64,000 bases of DNA from Acanthochlamys bracteata (GCA_019914995.1 CM034145.1:4099262-4163261); one strand, 5' to 3'; shown: positions 35,188 to 47,058, counted from the first letter of the stretch. The notes: generated from the sequence alone by a model not told the origin. Made by a program: numbers and translations.

Positions 35188-37017
35188 TGTTAGATATTCC
35201 TGCAAGATTAACTCAAGAGGGGAGGGGTGAATTGAGTTAGTCTATAAAAATTTTCGTTAAGTTTGTTATCCTACTGGCAGAGAGCTAAAACCTATTTGTG
35301 TCAATACTGTAAACTCGCAGATGTAAGAGTTAGTGTGTTTAATTGTAAGTAACAAAGAGTAGTGCTCAGGGTATTTAACGTGGTTCGGCAAAACCCCTTT
35401 GCCTACATCCACGGTCGCTCTATCACTAGAGCCAAAGCTTCACTAGACCTTTAATAAGCTACAAATACACCTAGAGCGAAGTGCTTCGCCAAGCACACAT
35501 ACTCTACCGGGTTTCTTCGCCAAGACAACCCCTACCACCTCCCCGACACGCTTTGTCCCCCGGGTGATTTGCTAGCACTATTACAAGGTCTAAGAGCTTA
35601 CACCAAGCTTTACCGAAGCTTTTTACGGTGCCTCGCAAAGACCACCTTTAAAACTGTCTGTGACAAGTTACAAGAAAATAAACAAGTATTGAGTGCATGA
35701 TCTATCTCATGAATGTTGAGTGTTTTAGCGATGATTGGATGAGATGATCGGAGAGATTTCTTGAGAGATTTCTTGATATGATTTGCGCAAGATTTGTTTG
35801 TGTGGAGTAGTCAAGTTCGTGACCTGTGGGGAAGTTTTTGTGTAGAGTGGTAGAGTTCTTGTATATCTCTTTTTTTTTGCTTGGGTTCTCTCTCTACATT
35901 TTCTTTATGTTTCTCCCCTGTTTTCTCTATTTCTCCACCACGTTTCCTCGTTGCTGTGACTCCCTTTTTATAGAACATCTTTCCTGTGCAGGAGTCGTTG
36001 AGGAACGTTGTTGTTGGCGCTCGGTTCTTCATATCAGAGAAGAAGTGGTGTTGTCCAATGGTTCTTCAGCTGTGTTTGTGCAAAGTCTTCATGGCATTAA
36101 ATGCGTTGAGGAGGTTTGAATTTGCTGCCAACGGTTGAGAGCTTAATTCAGCTAACCTTCTGTTTGAGTCTCGGTAAGCTAAGCTGCCAACGGCATGTCC
36201 ATAATAAATGCAGTGCAGGTTGACTGCTTTACTTGATCAATGACTTTGATTGTTTTCTTCCCTTGATTATTGAGCTTTTCTTTTGTGTGAAAGTGAAGAT
36301 GATTTTAGCTCTTGTGAGTCTCCTGATTGAAGTCCTTCAGTCCGTTGTGAGTGCAGGTGATTTTTAGAGGCAAGAAAAAATTTCGTTCTAACATTGAACA
36401 TATGGGTTTGTCAAAGCAGAAGTCTGCTTATACTTGAGAGCTAAGCGGTGATTGTAATGTGATTGCATCCTGCCCCGTATCTCATCCTCTGTCCCGCTTG
36501 GTAGTAGCATATAGAATGGTGGTTTGTTATAATTTGTGGCATCCTTTGTCCCCGTATCTTTATCCTTTTGTAATTAAATTCGTGATTTCTTCTGGAGGAA
36601 AATCGGATTTTCTGAAGAGTGAATGATTATCACGATTTTCTGATTCTTCTCTGTCCCGCAAAGCGTGAGAATGAAATGGCGCCAAATAACCAAGCTATTG
36701 AGTCCTCTGTTTTTTGCATTTCATCTATGTTGGCGATACTGCTTTTTTCGCTCTTCTCATTCGCGATATCCATGTAGCGACAATTAGACATTTTGTTGTT
36801 TTTGGTGTTGAGGAATTCTCTGCTCTTCTCTGTTCACGATATCTAGCAACAATTAGACAGCTTGCTGTTTGGTGGCTGAGGGATTCTCTGTTCTGTGTGG
36901 GATAGATCTGTTTTATAAATTTCTGCAGAACTTGATTCCAATTATTAGTTCACCCTAATCCATAAACTATAATTCTTAATTATTGTTATCATCAAAATCA
37001 ATCTTGGAGTTCCAACA
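35188..37017. mobile_element. Solo LTR of a retrotransposon, 5-bp TSD AAGAT
   Basis: Starts TGTTAGATATTCC and ends GGAGTTCCAACA, short inverted TGTT.GA/TCCAACA ends of an LTR. AAGAT at 35183-35187 and AAGAT at 37018-37022 are a perfect 5-bp target site duplication. Inside, TTAACGTGGTTCGGC and CCTACATCCACGG (about 35368-35420) are a text common in plant LTRs, and TTTTTATAG near 35963 may be the LTR promoter TATA. No gag, pol, primer-binding site or second LTR is present, so the 1,830 bases are best read as a solo LTR left by LTR-LTR recombination. The open frames inside (for example 35826-36119) are not recognised proteins. Confidence 0.85.
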
Positions 37018-37336
37018 AAGATATTAGTTTTACTAAAAAGTATATAAAAATTGGATATATTTTAAAAATATGTTAATGTAAAAAATTATATAAGAATTTA
37101 TATATTTAACATATATCACATACGGATTTTAATCTTTGTATTTTTCTTCAACTTATAAATACTTTTTCATCAAAACACCATTCTAAACTTATTATAAAAA
37201 TAAGCTCTTTTTATTCAAATACACTTCTAAAATAAGATTCTTATTTCAGAATTAAGTTTAATCTTTATATTTAAGAATAAACTATTTATTTCAATAGACT
37301 CTTTAATTTTAGATTATCCCAAATGGACCCTTCGAT

Positions 37337-37885
37337 GCGTTTGGCACAGCTTATCATAAGCTGCTTATCAATTTTTCTTATTTCATATTTTTTAATACAT
37401 ATTTTATAAATATATAAAAAATTTATTTAAAAATTTAGAAAGTGTAAAAAAATTTTACGGAGTGAGATATTTTTTATTGCATATTTTTATTATAGAACTA
37501 AAAAAATATAGAACTCGTTTTCCGAAAAAGATAAACATACCCTCTATTTTAGAAAAGTTCTATTTTATAAGCAATCCCAAACGTCCCCTTCGCCCATGCA
37601 CGCTTTCTAGATTTTTACCCAATACCTAAAAATTTGCGTTTGGTGGTGCTTATAAAATGAAACTTTTCTGAAATAGAAAATATTATCTTTTTTGAAAACG
37701 AGCTCTATTTTTTTATTTCCAAAAGAATAATAAAAATATGTAATAAAAGGATCTCACTCGGTAGAATTTTTCTGTACTTTCTAAATTTTTAAATAAATTT
37801 TTTATATATTTATAAAATATATATTAAAAATCGTGAAATGGAGAAAAGTTGATAATCAGTTTATCATAAGCTGTACCAAACGGGC
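37337..37885. mobile_element. Inverted pair (fold-back) of CGTTTGG-type miniature elements
   Basis: Left arm 37337 to about 37584 and right arm about 37636 to 37885 are inverted copies over some 250 bases, with a spacer of about 50. Matching blocks include GTTTGG.ACAGCTTAT.ATAA, ATTTTATAAATATATAAAAA, ATTTATTTAAAAATTTAGAA, CCGAGTGAGAT-like text and ATTTTATAAGCA. Each arm also has its own inverted ends (CGTTTGGCACAGCTTAT at the outside, CCCAAACG/CACCAAACGC inside). The structure could therefore be two adjacent copies inserted in opposite orientation. Non-coding. Confidence 0.8.
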
Positions 37886-38596
37886 TTTTTAAAAGAGCCA
37901 TAACCCCCGCTAAAATTTGTCTATAGACACTATTTTGATTCTGTTTTGCTCTTTAAAGAAGAAGATAAAAAGAGAAGTTTTATTTATACAGCTTTCTTGA
38001 TTACGAATATAAAGAAAAGAAGTCAAATTTCCAAAAAAAAGAGAATTATTAAACTGTTTACATACAAATACTTAAAATATTAGGGAAGCTTTATAATACT
38101 TTATTACTTTTCTCTATTTCCAACTTGAGATGGGTATTAGCTCCACATTATATAAGATCTGAACAAACCTTTTATTTTTTAATAGGTTTATGTAAATACT
38201 TTCAGTTAGTTTTTCTTTTATCTTTTGTAATCTTTCTTTCTTATATTTATCTTATAATTAAATAAACTATAAATAAACTTCTTTTAAAAAAAATAAAAGA
38301 TCGTCAGACTTTAATTTTGGAATTGAAATCTCTTTTAGAAGGTTGTTGTTCAAATCTTGAACAATTTTGAGCTAATACCATCTCTCTTTAATTTCCTAGA
38401 GAAATGAAAGGGTTTCTAGAAGACTGGTTAGTCGAAAGAATCATGCCTAATTAAACACATCAATATCCGTTCAGTTTCAATGCCTTTCGAATTCCCAAAA
38501 AACCATCCTTAATAGCCATTGCAGTAGATAACGAAATGAATTATTTCTATTATTATTATTATTATTTTTTGTGCATCTTGTTCTTGAAGTTAAACT
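37886..38596. other. Upstream region of the BMT5-like gene
   Basis: AT-rich, no gene seen. A (TAT)n run at about 38547-38567 lies 30-50 bases before the start codon. Confidence 0.45.
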
Positions 38597-39516
38597 ATGA
38601 GTTTGATCTTCGAGAGTGGCAATGAAAGATCAGAGGAATGGATCACTCACTACAGTAGTCTTCAGAAAATTCTGCTTGTTGGTGAGGGTGATTTTTCGTT
38701 CTCTGCATGCTTAGCAAGAGCTTTCAAATTAGCAAATAACATGATAGCCACTTCACTCGACTCCAAAGGCACGTAATTTTAATTTTTGGTGCTTTCTTCT
38801 TGTTGATGGTTTTATGAATGATCACGAACCTAATGCGTAAAATATTTTGTGATTTTTTGTGCTTTCTTCTTGTTTGATCGTAGATGAACTGCCTTTCAAG
38901 CATTGGAGCTCGGTGGCGCATCTCGAAGAACTTGAATATTTGGGATGCAAAGTTCTGCACGAGGTTGACGTGAAAGATATGCATGAGCATTACATCCTGA
39001 AGTCGATCAAGTTTGACAGGATTATCTTCAATTTTCCGCATTCAGGACACATTAGTACATTTTGTTGCGAACGTACTGAAGAGTTGATCAGGTTTTCTCT
39101 TACAGATAAATAAGCATTCATTTGAAGGAAAATAATCTGAATTTATCTTTAATGCAAGCAGGAGGCACAAGCAACTTTTGGCACGGTTCTTCAAAAGTGC
39201 ATCAAAGATGCTCAGTGATAACGGTGAAGTGCACGTCTCTCACCGGAATGATTACCCGTACAATGAATGGGAACTTGAGAAACTCGCGAAGGAAGAAGGC
39301 CTTGTTCTATTGGAGATGGTTGAGTTCAAGAAATCTGATTACCCCGGTTATCACAACAAGAGGGGAGGAGGAATCAAGAGCAACAGAACCTTCCCTCTCG
39401 TAGCATGTTTCACCTTCAAGTTCTCTTTGCCTAGAAGCTCTGATAATGACTCTGGAGATGGGAGTGACAGCAGCATGGGTGTTTTACTCGATGATTTGTC
39501 TGGTTTGAACATTTGA
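38597..39516 (+). CDS. BMT5-like Rossmann-fold protein (DUF2431), 3 exons
   Basis: Exons 38597-38768, 38884-39091 and 39162-39516 join to 244 residues. Residues 22-36 hold the family signature QKILLVGEGDFSFS, the glycine-rich S-adenosylmethionine-site loop of the 25S rRNA (uracil-N3)-methyltransferase BMT5-like family. Residues about 101-112 (FDRIIFNFPHSG) are the second signature. NGEVHVSHRNDYPYNEWELE and KKSDYPGYHNKRGGG follow in the usual order. Yeast BMT5 methylates 25S rRNA in the nucleolus; the activity of plant members is not firmly known, so function is inferred. The ATG at 38597 is in frame with and close to the domain start. Intron 1 has a GC donor (38769-38770): any nearby GT donor breaks the frame. 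The acidic Ser/Asp-rich tail (about residues 210-235) lies outside the domain. Confidence 0.9.
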
Positions 39517-40455
39517 TAGTTATGAATAAGGCTCCGTTTAGGATTTTGGTAGAAACCATGTGAACCATGGTTTGGTTTCCCAATATTTTGGGAAGTTTGA
39601 GGAAGAAGCAAGACTTTAGTTGATTATTTGGAAGAACTTACCATCTCATTTTCACTTCAACTTTTCATTTTATATTTTCTAATAAAACTTTTAAAATATT
39701 TTATATATTTTTTAAATTTAGAAAATATATAAAACTTATACATTATAAAATTTTATTATTAATTATTATTATTTTTATTTTTAGGTCGAAAATAGGGTAT
39801 TATTTTTAAAATTTTCAAAATAGTTTTTTAAAAAAACTCTTTTTTAATAAGTACTTCAAACGTTTTCTTAATTTTTTAATAATAGGAAGGCTCGGTTTGG
39901 GATTGTGGTTCAAACCATAATTTGAGTTCAAACATCCAAACCCGAATGCTTTTTCTTCACGAAAAGCTTATGAACAAGCAATTAGCGGACTTGCCGGTGC
40001 TTTGATGGATGTGCTATTCAAAAGCACATCTCCCAACAGATTGTTAAAGTGAAATTCAAATCTCAGACGGAGTTTAGTATATAGATAAACTTGTTTCTAC
40101 CGTATCATGCTGCTATTTCTATGTTTGTGCTTATGTTGGAAATGCATTATTTTGTGCTATTTCCTTTAACTTTGCAAGCATATTCTGTAGTTGGCATAGA
40201 GAGGAAGAACGTTAAAGATATCTCAATGCACCTAGTGAAGCTATTATAATGCTGGTCCGAAAGCCGTCAAGAAAGTCCAAACTCTAGCCGACTTATTTAC
40301 AAATTCATTTCTCAGTAAATCATAGTTTATAAATTTATTTTAAAAAACTCGCTTCTTTATATCAGGTTTTTTTTCTTTAAGTATTGTTTAAGACTAATGA
40401 ATTGTCAATTTTCCAATTATTAAAAGCTAAGGATGCAATCATCACTGGTCTAGGA
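39517..40455. other. Intergenic DNA with element relics
   Basis: 3' flank of the BMT5-like gene. GGCTCCGTTTAGGATTTTGG at 39530 and GGCTCGGTTTGGGATTGTGG at 39890 are similar and direct. Between them, 39640-39880 has AT-rich text like the 37.3-kb elements (AATATATAAAACTTATACAT, TTTAAAAAAACTC). This suggests worn miniature elements. No gene recognised. Confidence 0.4.
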
Positions 40456-41051
40456 CATAGTTGTAAAAATCGGATCGGATATTGAATCGAAAAACTGTCC
40501 GGATCAACGGATCACGGGTTGACCCGTTATGTTAAAAATATTAAAGTATTGACGGTAGCACGAACGCTTATTATTTTTTTTGGTTAAAAAGCATAAAAGA
40601 AAAAATAAACTAACAAAAAATATATAAAAAAATAAAAAAATATTTTAAATATTAAATTTCAAAAGAAATTTTTTGTTTTAAAATAATTTTGTTATTTTTT
40701 CTTACAATTTAATAGAATTAGTAATATGAAAACTTAAAAATCACTAATAATAAATATTTACAAATAAAATATAACAAACTTATTTTTTTGCATTATCACA
40801 TCTACATATAAAATCTAAACTACATATTATATTTCAATATAAGACTACTAATAATTATTTTTGCATCAATATATCACAAATTTAAATTTTTAAAATTTAA
40901 TTTAGTCCGATTTGATCCGAACGAGGGAATCGATCGGGTCAAAGCGGGTCGATTGTATAAACGATTTTATTATAAACTCGGACCGATTTATACTACGCAT
41001 CGACAGTTATCAGGTCGATCCGGACGGACCGGTCTGTGTTTTATAACTATG
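40456..41051. mobile_element. hAT-like miniature element with 8-bp TSD
   Basis: Ends CATAGTTGTAAAAATCGG and, inverted, CATAGTTATAAAACACAG. Flanks GTCTAGGA (40448-40455) and GTCTATGA (41052-41059) match 7 of 8, the duplication length expected of hAT elements. Subterminal parts are rich in GGATC/GACCGG/GGGTC motifs at both ends, with an AT-rich centre. 596 bases, no transposase. Confidence 0.7.
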
Positions 41052-42160
41052 GTCTATGAGACTTAAGCACAAACACATCACACTATCTATATTATGATTT
41101 CAAAGTTTCAAATAGAAGAGGTATGATGCTATACAATCTTAATCTTAATTCTATCCAGCATATGAGTAACATATCTTGTACAATCAGAATCCATCTAGTC
41201 TTTTAAAAAACTGTCATGTTGCGTATTAATCTTTCGATTTCTAAGCAAAATATCATCCAAAAGTTGCCCGAAATAATAATATGTTTTTAATATATTATGA
41301 ATTTAAGTCGAAGTCCTTTTTAATAACTTTTTATTTTAATTTTTTATTTCATATTTATCAATAAAATTTTTTATAATATTTTATAATTTTTTAAATTTTA
41401 AAAAAGTATAGAAAAATTTTATATTATAAATCTTATTATTGCATTTTTATTTTTTTAGGTCAAAATAATATGCTCATTTTTTAAAAAATTTCTAAATACT
41501 CTTCATTCTAAAAAAAACAAATTTCATAAACACTTCCGAACATCCCATATCGCTCTGTTTGGATAGAGAAGTAACAAAGTAAAAAGTAAATAATAAAAGA
41601 GTAAACAAGAAGAGAATATTATGGTGAAAATAAGAGTAAAAACAATAGTTTATGCTCGCCTTGTTTAGATATATTAATAAGAGCAACGAAAAATAAATAA
41701 GTAAATGGTTATTCTTGTTTGATAAATAACAATAAAAAGAATAATTTTTATAAAAAGTTTGAAACATCATTTTAGTTTCTTTTGTGTTTTTTGGTTAAGT
41801 GCGTGATATCAGTGGCGATTGGAGAAGCTTAGCTATAGAAGTTGTGAAGAAAAAATGGTTGCAAATACACTGGCATTACCTTATCAAAGGAACCACTCGG
41901 TTATGCAAAAGCTAAAGTAGAAGAAACCATAACATTCCTTCTAAAAGAATGATCTCGCCAGTCACCAGTGACCACTCACTGTAACGCATCCGTTTCCGGA
42001 CATAACCCGCACGCAACCAAACGGTGGGCCTACATAAAATCTCCCGCAATGAAAATAAAAACGAAGAATAAATTAGCTCTCTAGTCTCTAGCGTTGCAGT
42101 TCCCCCAAATCTCTGCTTGAGTTCAAAGCGTTTTCATTTCATTTCAATTCTTTATCCGCC
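41052..42160. other. Intergenic DNA and promoter side of the CREG gene
   Basis: 41280-41540 is AT-rich with miniature-element-like text (TTTATATTATAAATCTTATT, TTTTTAAAAAATTTC). 41550-41800 has a further AT-rich unit framed by CTGTTTGGATAG and TTTTTTGGTTAAG. The last 150 bases, GC-richer with CT-rich text, are the likely core promoter and leader of the gene at 42161. No gene recognised here. Confidence 0.4.
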
Positions 42161-44941
42161 ATGGAGAAGTATCTCTACGGAACTTTCTCGTCTTCGCTCT
42201 GCCTGCTTCTTCTGCTTCTCTTCGCCGGAGCCCTGACGTCCTCCGCCGCGCGCCACCGTGTCCCTCGCAAGCCTGAGCCCGTCGACGCTGCTGGCACTGC
42301 TCGATGGCTCGTTGCGCAGAACTCCTGGGGCGTGCTCAGGTATGTATAATATGCCTTTTCCCTTTGAAGTTCAACTTTTGATGTAACGGCAAAAAATATT
42401 TGAGATAGGATTTGCGGTAGCTATTAGTAAGGTGTGTGTTTAAGCTAACTGATTGCAATAGGAGAACACTCGCTAAGCAGTCTTTTTTTTTGTGATAAGT
42501 TGCTTCTCAAACTATATTTTAGAAAGAATTTGATTTTGCTTAACAAACTTCATTATACAAATTTTTCAGTAATATTATCAGCGAACTCGTAGTGACTAAT
42601 ATAAATTACGATTTCTTGCAGTACAATTTCAAGCGAAATGGGTGGAACTCCATTCGGGTATTGTTATTATTTTGATATTTATGGATTTTAATACTGTGTT
42701 CTGTCGTTAATATTAATAAGTTAATAATAATAACATATATTACAAGTTTTTTCTTAATTTTATTTGGACTTTTTTCTTGTTAGGAATGTGGTATCATTTA
42801 GTGATGGGTTGCCTGGTGACGGTCGTGGAGTTCCGTACTTCTACCTTACAACGTTGGACCCGACTGCCCGGGATGCACTCAAGGATGAAAGGGTCTCGTT
42901 CACAGTCAGTGAGTTTCCTCTTGGGACCTGTGGAAAGGTTGATCCAGAGAACCCCACTTGTGCTAAACTCACACTCTCTGGAAAGGTATGAAATATTTCT
43001 TCAATATTGCCATGTTAGTTAATTCCTCCTGAGTTCCTTTCTTTCATGAATGCAAATGTCTTACATGGAAAAAGATTGTTGACCTCTGAAACACGCATCT
43101 TCTAGAGAACAATGGCTTATTTAGAATCAACTTCATCTCATTTCTTGTTCGTATATGAGTTGTAAAGAATGTTTTAGTCAAAATAGATATGTGATGAGCA
43201 TAAGGAGGTTCCTACTGTCTGTGTAGACTTTTACTGCAAAGGCTGGTTACCCCTCGTATCTTAAGTATTTCGGCTTAGTTGATATAGTTATCCGTATACA
43301 ACCCATATAAGTATTTACGGCACTTAGAATTAGTGGATATAATTATCCTTGTACAATCCATATAAGTCGTATGCAGTTAATTGGTGTGCCTAATTACCTA
43401 GTAGGACATAGTGGAAATTATTTAAATAGGAAACTAGCTAGAATGGAACATTTGGTTTTTTGTCCTTGTACGAAGGATGATATCAGTTGAATGCTTTTTA
43501 ACTAGTAGTGTGTTCTACTCCTTTTTGCATTCCTTCACAATTTGACAGTCACCTATCTTAAGCAGTAGGTTCATGTTGCTATCTTCATGGTTCTTTCTTT
43601 GGACGAGAATGAATAGACCACAGAGAGCAATAAACTTAAACTCGCAGCTCAATATACTAAAGCATGGTACCGCAAATTCTGAAAAGTACTTGGAGATATT
43701 TGCACCATTAAATAAGTATGATGCATGCTATGTTGCAACTGCTTAATGTGCGAGATCAAGTGTAAGAGTCAGGCTCTTTTCTCATTTCCTCTCTTATGTT
43801 GAATATGTTTTTTGTGGGACTGAGGAATAAATAGTATTTCCCTGAGAAGGCATTCACTTGTTCGGGAAACTACTTACAGTTAATAACATCCAAATTTCAT
43901 GTAAAAGTTGCTCCCCGATACAAAACATGAAAGTATGAAACTAATATCATCATGAAATGTGCTGTGAGCTGCAAAGATTTTAGTAGAATTTCTAATTGCT
44001 ATGAATAACTTAGATGGGCACTATGTGCGGTTTCTTTTCTACTTTGAAGTGGGGGAACTAACTGCTAAGCCTTTGTAAGAGCATTGTTCTACTATTGCTC
44101 CTATATAGCAATTTTCTAAACATAATGTATGGTGTGCTTACTGTTTCTTAAATATTCGACTATTGGCAGCATAAAGCAAAGTTCTGCTAGTTGTTTCTTT
44201 TGCTTTTTGTAGTTGAACTACTGTAATTTAGTCCCATGTAAGTTTCAACATGATGGACAGTGTTAATATGTATTTTAAGGCAAAACTTTTGGCCTTCTCT
44301 CATACCCATTGCTGCAATGTGGATTGTCAGTCTTATGCTAAAACCTGATTCAGGCAAGCACCTAATATCAAATCTTGAATCTTCTGTTTTTGGTGAAATT
44401 CTTTTTATTTGTAACACCATCTAAATACAAGTTTCCGCTACAAACTTAATCAAATAATTGAAGCCTCATCCCTTTGAGGAGTATAAACATCATAATCATG
44501 AGCAGTAGATTTGATTACCTTATAGATGACTATAATTTGCATTACTCTTGTCTTTTTTTAAGTCGTGTTTTCCCTGAATGCTGCTATATGTCAAGAGTAC
44601 GTTTAGTCCTTCATTGTGAGATTTATTTTTGTTTGTTAACCCTTCATATTTATAACAGCTGAAATTGGTTGATAGTGGCTCTAATGAAATGGACTTTGCA
44701 CGCCATGCATTATTCACAAAGCATGCTGAGATGAAAGGCGAGTTGCAGCCACAGTTCTCATTTCTAATTAATAGCTCTTCTACTGAGTTTAGAAAAATTT
44801 TGTCGTTTGGTGGATGCAGATTGGCCCGAAGATCACCACTTCCAAGTATTCAAATTACATATTGAGAATATCTTTCTGATTGATTGGTATGGTGGTCCTA
44901 AGCCCTTAACTCCATCGCAGTACTTGGTGCATAAATTGTAA
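42161..44941 (+). CDS. CREG1-like secreted protein (pyridoxamine 5'-phosphate oxidase fold), 5 exons
   Basis: Exons 42161-42339, 42622-42657, 42784-42985, 44659-44737 and 44820-44941 join to 205 residues, the normal size of plant CREG (cellular repressor of E1A-stimulated genes) homologues. Residues 1 to about 30 are a signal peptide (SLCLLLLLLFAGALTSSAA), so the product enters the secretory pathway. The split-barrel fold follows: ARWLVAQNSWGVLS..SSEMGGTPFGNVVSFSDG, then GVPYFYLTTLDPTARD, the DPENPTCAKLTLSGK loop and the closing FKLHIENIFLIDWYGGPKPL. Animal CREG1 is a lysosomal/secreted glycoprotein that lacks oxidase activity; plant function is little known. Exon 4 ends in a GC donor (44738-44739): it gives EMK-DWPEDHHFQVFKL, whereas the nearby GT donor leaves the family frame. 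Start chosen because the ATG opens directly on the signal peptide. Confidence 0.92.
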
Positions 44942-45759
44942 GTCAATATTTCATTGATTTTGCATTCTACTAATCTCTATTCACCTTATGCAATATAAGT
45001 TTCGCAAGGAAGTGGAATATTATTCAGCATTATCCTCTAGTGACCAATATGAGCTGCTTGACATTGCAGGAATTTTTCCATATGGATATCCTTGGCTTGA
45101 TAATCTTATTGGACTGGCTTGTCTCTTCTTCAGCTATCTGCATATATTGTTTAGAAAGTTTCTCTGTACCCTGTCTATTAATCCATTATCATGAGCACGT
45201 ATCACAATGCTATTGTACATAGCTGGCTCTTTGCTGGTATATACTTTAGTGAGTGCTAGAATTTCTTTACATAACTGTTCAGCACATGCCAAAAATGTAT
45301 CACGTTGTAAAGTTGACATTCTTCATTCCTTTGGCCAAAGAAGCCATGTGTTTATATTTTGAATAAATCTGGTTCTTCAAGAATTCCTTGTTGTTCCTAA
45401 AAAGTTTACATGTGATGTGCGTGTTTGTGCTGTGAAAAGTACTAGTGCTGGGTTTGCTGTTTCACGTGTGATAATTAGCAAGGTTTTTAGATGGATGTTA
45501 CTCTTCTGTTCTGCTGCTGATCCGCTGTGTGGTTGGTTTCACTGTAGTCCATGTCCTTTGAGTATTATTCATATTTATCACTGCAAAGTACTAGTGCTTG
45601 AGAAGGTCTCCCCAACTTCTTATGAGGTAGAAGCTCTTACTTGCAAGCTTCAAGCTTGAGTTTAGAACACCTGCAAAGAAGCCTAACTAATGCAGATCCA
45701 GAGGAAGAGGGTAAGTATCTCTGTCACGGCTGCAGTTAAGGTTCTACATTCACAATCAC
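44942..45759. other. 3' flank of CREG gene
   Basis: Probably 3' UTR followed by intergenic DNA. An open stretch at 44988-45190 (KEVEYYSALSSSDQYELLDI) is not recognised, but its composition is coding-like and it ends without splice support. No other gene seen. Confidence 0.4.
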
Positions 45760-45974
45760 TTTACTAACACTCCAAACTTCACTTTTTTCAAACTCATTTT
45801 TAATATAAATTTATATATCAAAAAAATCTTAATTCAATTTTAAAACTTACTGTTAATATAAAATTAATACAAAAATTTATTTTTTAATAATATTTTTAAA
45901 ATTTTAATTTAATTTTTTAAATTCACTTTTCAAAACTTCCAAGACTCAAGTTCACCTACTTAGTAAACACGCTC
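45760..45974. mobile_element. Tourist-like miniature element, 5'-worn copy
   Basis: The right end AGTAAACACGCTC is followed by TAA (45975-45977). The left end is eroded (CTTTACTAACACTCCAAACT). Inner text TTTTTAATAATATTTTTAAA and GTTTACTAAGTAGGTGAACT-type ends (inverted) resemble the element at 50032. Non-coding. Confidence 0.6.
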
Positions 45975-46263
45975 TAATGCTTTCCAGCATTCACAAAACC
46001 TGGCTGAACTGGCCGGTTCAACTAGAAAAATCATTTGAAGTTTGGTTTCTGATCAGGTTAAACTGTCCCAATTTAGCGGTTTGATCGTGGTTTAACCAGT
46101 CCAGCGGTTCGGCCGATCTTGAGATTGTAGCTTTTCCGGTCCGGTTACAATCCAATGTATTCAGTGGTTCGATCTTGACCTTGTAGCTTTTCGGTTCAGC
46201 ATTCAGTCCAATTTTGAAACCGAGAACTGAAGAATACATAAACAGAGGAAAAAGTTATATTAA

Positions 46264-46560
46264 TAGCGTGTTTCAAACGCCCGTAATTTTATTTTCTCTT
46301 GCCAGATTTTGAATTTCGAAAAATTTATATGTTTCAATTACACTAAGAACTCAAAACTCCACTTCTACATGCGAAACTCAAATTCTAATTTTTTTATTTG
46401 AACACTTTTCAATATAATTATATATTTCAATTTTCAACACATTTCTAAAAACTATTAAAACACAAACACTAAACTCCACATTTATTTTATTTTTCAAAAA
46501 ACTTTACTTTCTACTTTTCAATTACACAAAACTCAATATACGGAAATTTGAAATACGCTC
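46264..46560. mobile_element. Tourist-like miniature element (TAA target duplication)
   Basis: Left end TAGCGTGTTTCAAACGCC, inverted right end GAGCGTATTTCAAATTTCC. TAA at 46261-46263 and TAA at 46561-46563. 297 bases of AT-rich non-coding sequence. Confidence 0.7.
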
Positions 46561-46738
46561 TAATAGAAAAGGTCCGCAAGAAAACAACAATTTTCAAAGT
46601 TTGAAGCGTCTTCTTGTTACCAGCTATCGACATCTATACAGATACAACTCCAAATTGCCAGGACACAAATTTTAATCATCCATGCAATTTATTCATCTTT
46701 TAAATTCACTTTTAATAATTTATACCAAGCAGGAAGGT

Positions 46739-46850
46739 CTATAATTTAAATATGGATCTTGCAAGTTCAACTACTTCGTCTGGTGCTACTCCACAGAAGT
46801 CCTTCAAAGTGTCCTTTGATTTTGCTCCGTTTTGAAAGGTAGTCATGGTA
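46739..46850 (-). pseudogene. C-terminal remnant of a second 2-oxoglutarate dioxygenase
   Basis: On the minus strand GAKSKDTLKDFCGVAPDEVV, then ELARSIFKL and a stop at 46739, parallels the end of the neighbouring dioxygenase (GLKSKDAFSTFCGVAPDKVV). Just upstream HDYLSK resembles the HDYLRF of the same exon, after which the frame is broken by a small deletion. The remainder of the gene is missing. This is the tail of a degraded tandem paralogue, about 210 bases downstream of the intact gene. Confidence 0.8.
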
Positions 46851-47058
46851 TTGCAACCTCCATAACGTACTATCAAAAGTTCGAAACCCTTATTGCTAAT
46901 TATTACAACTCTCCAGCTACTGACTTAAACAACTTAGACTACCAGGACACCACATACAACAATTTTCTTATTTAACCTTCGCTTCTCTTATTGATCAACT
47001 ATACGATTGAGAATTCTCCATTTTACCATGTAAGACATGTACAATGAGCTCTTATTGT

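Noticed and set aside
35826-36905. Open frames inside the solo LTR
   Set aside because: No similarity to retroelement proteins. LTRs are non-coding and the frames are short and Phe/Ser-rich.
41493-41770. Minus-strand Tyr/Phe/Leu-rich open frame
   Set aside because: AT-rich repeat DNA without a start context or any family similarity.
44665-44865. Alternative CREG C-terminus through the GT donor or intron retention
   Set aside because: It loses the conserved DWPEDHHFQVFKL…DWYGGPKPL end, which is recovered exactly with the GC donor.
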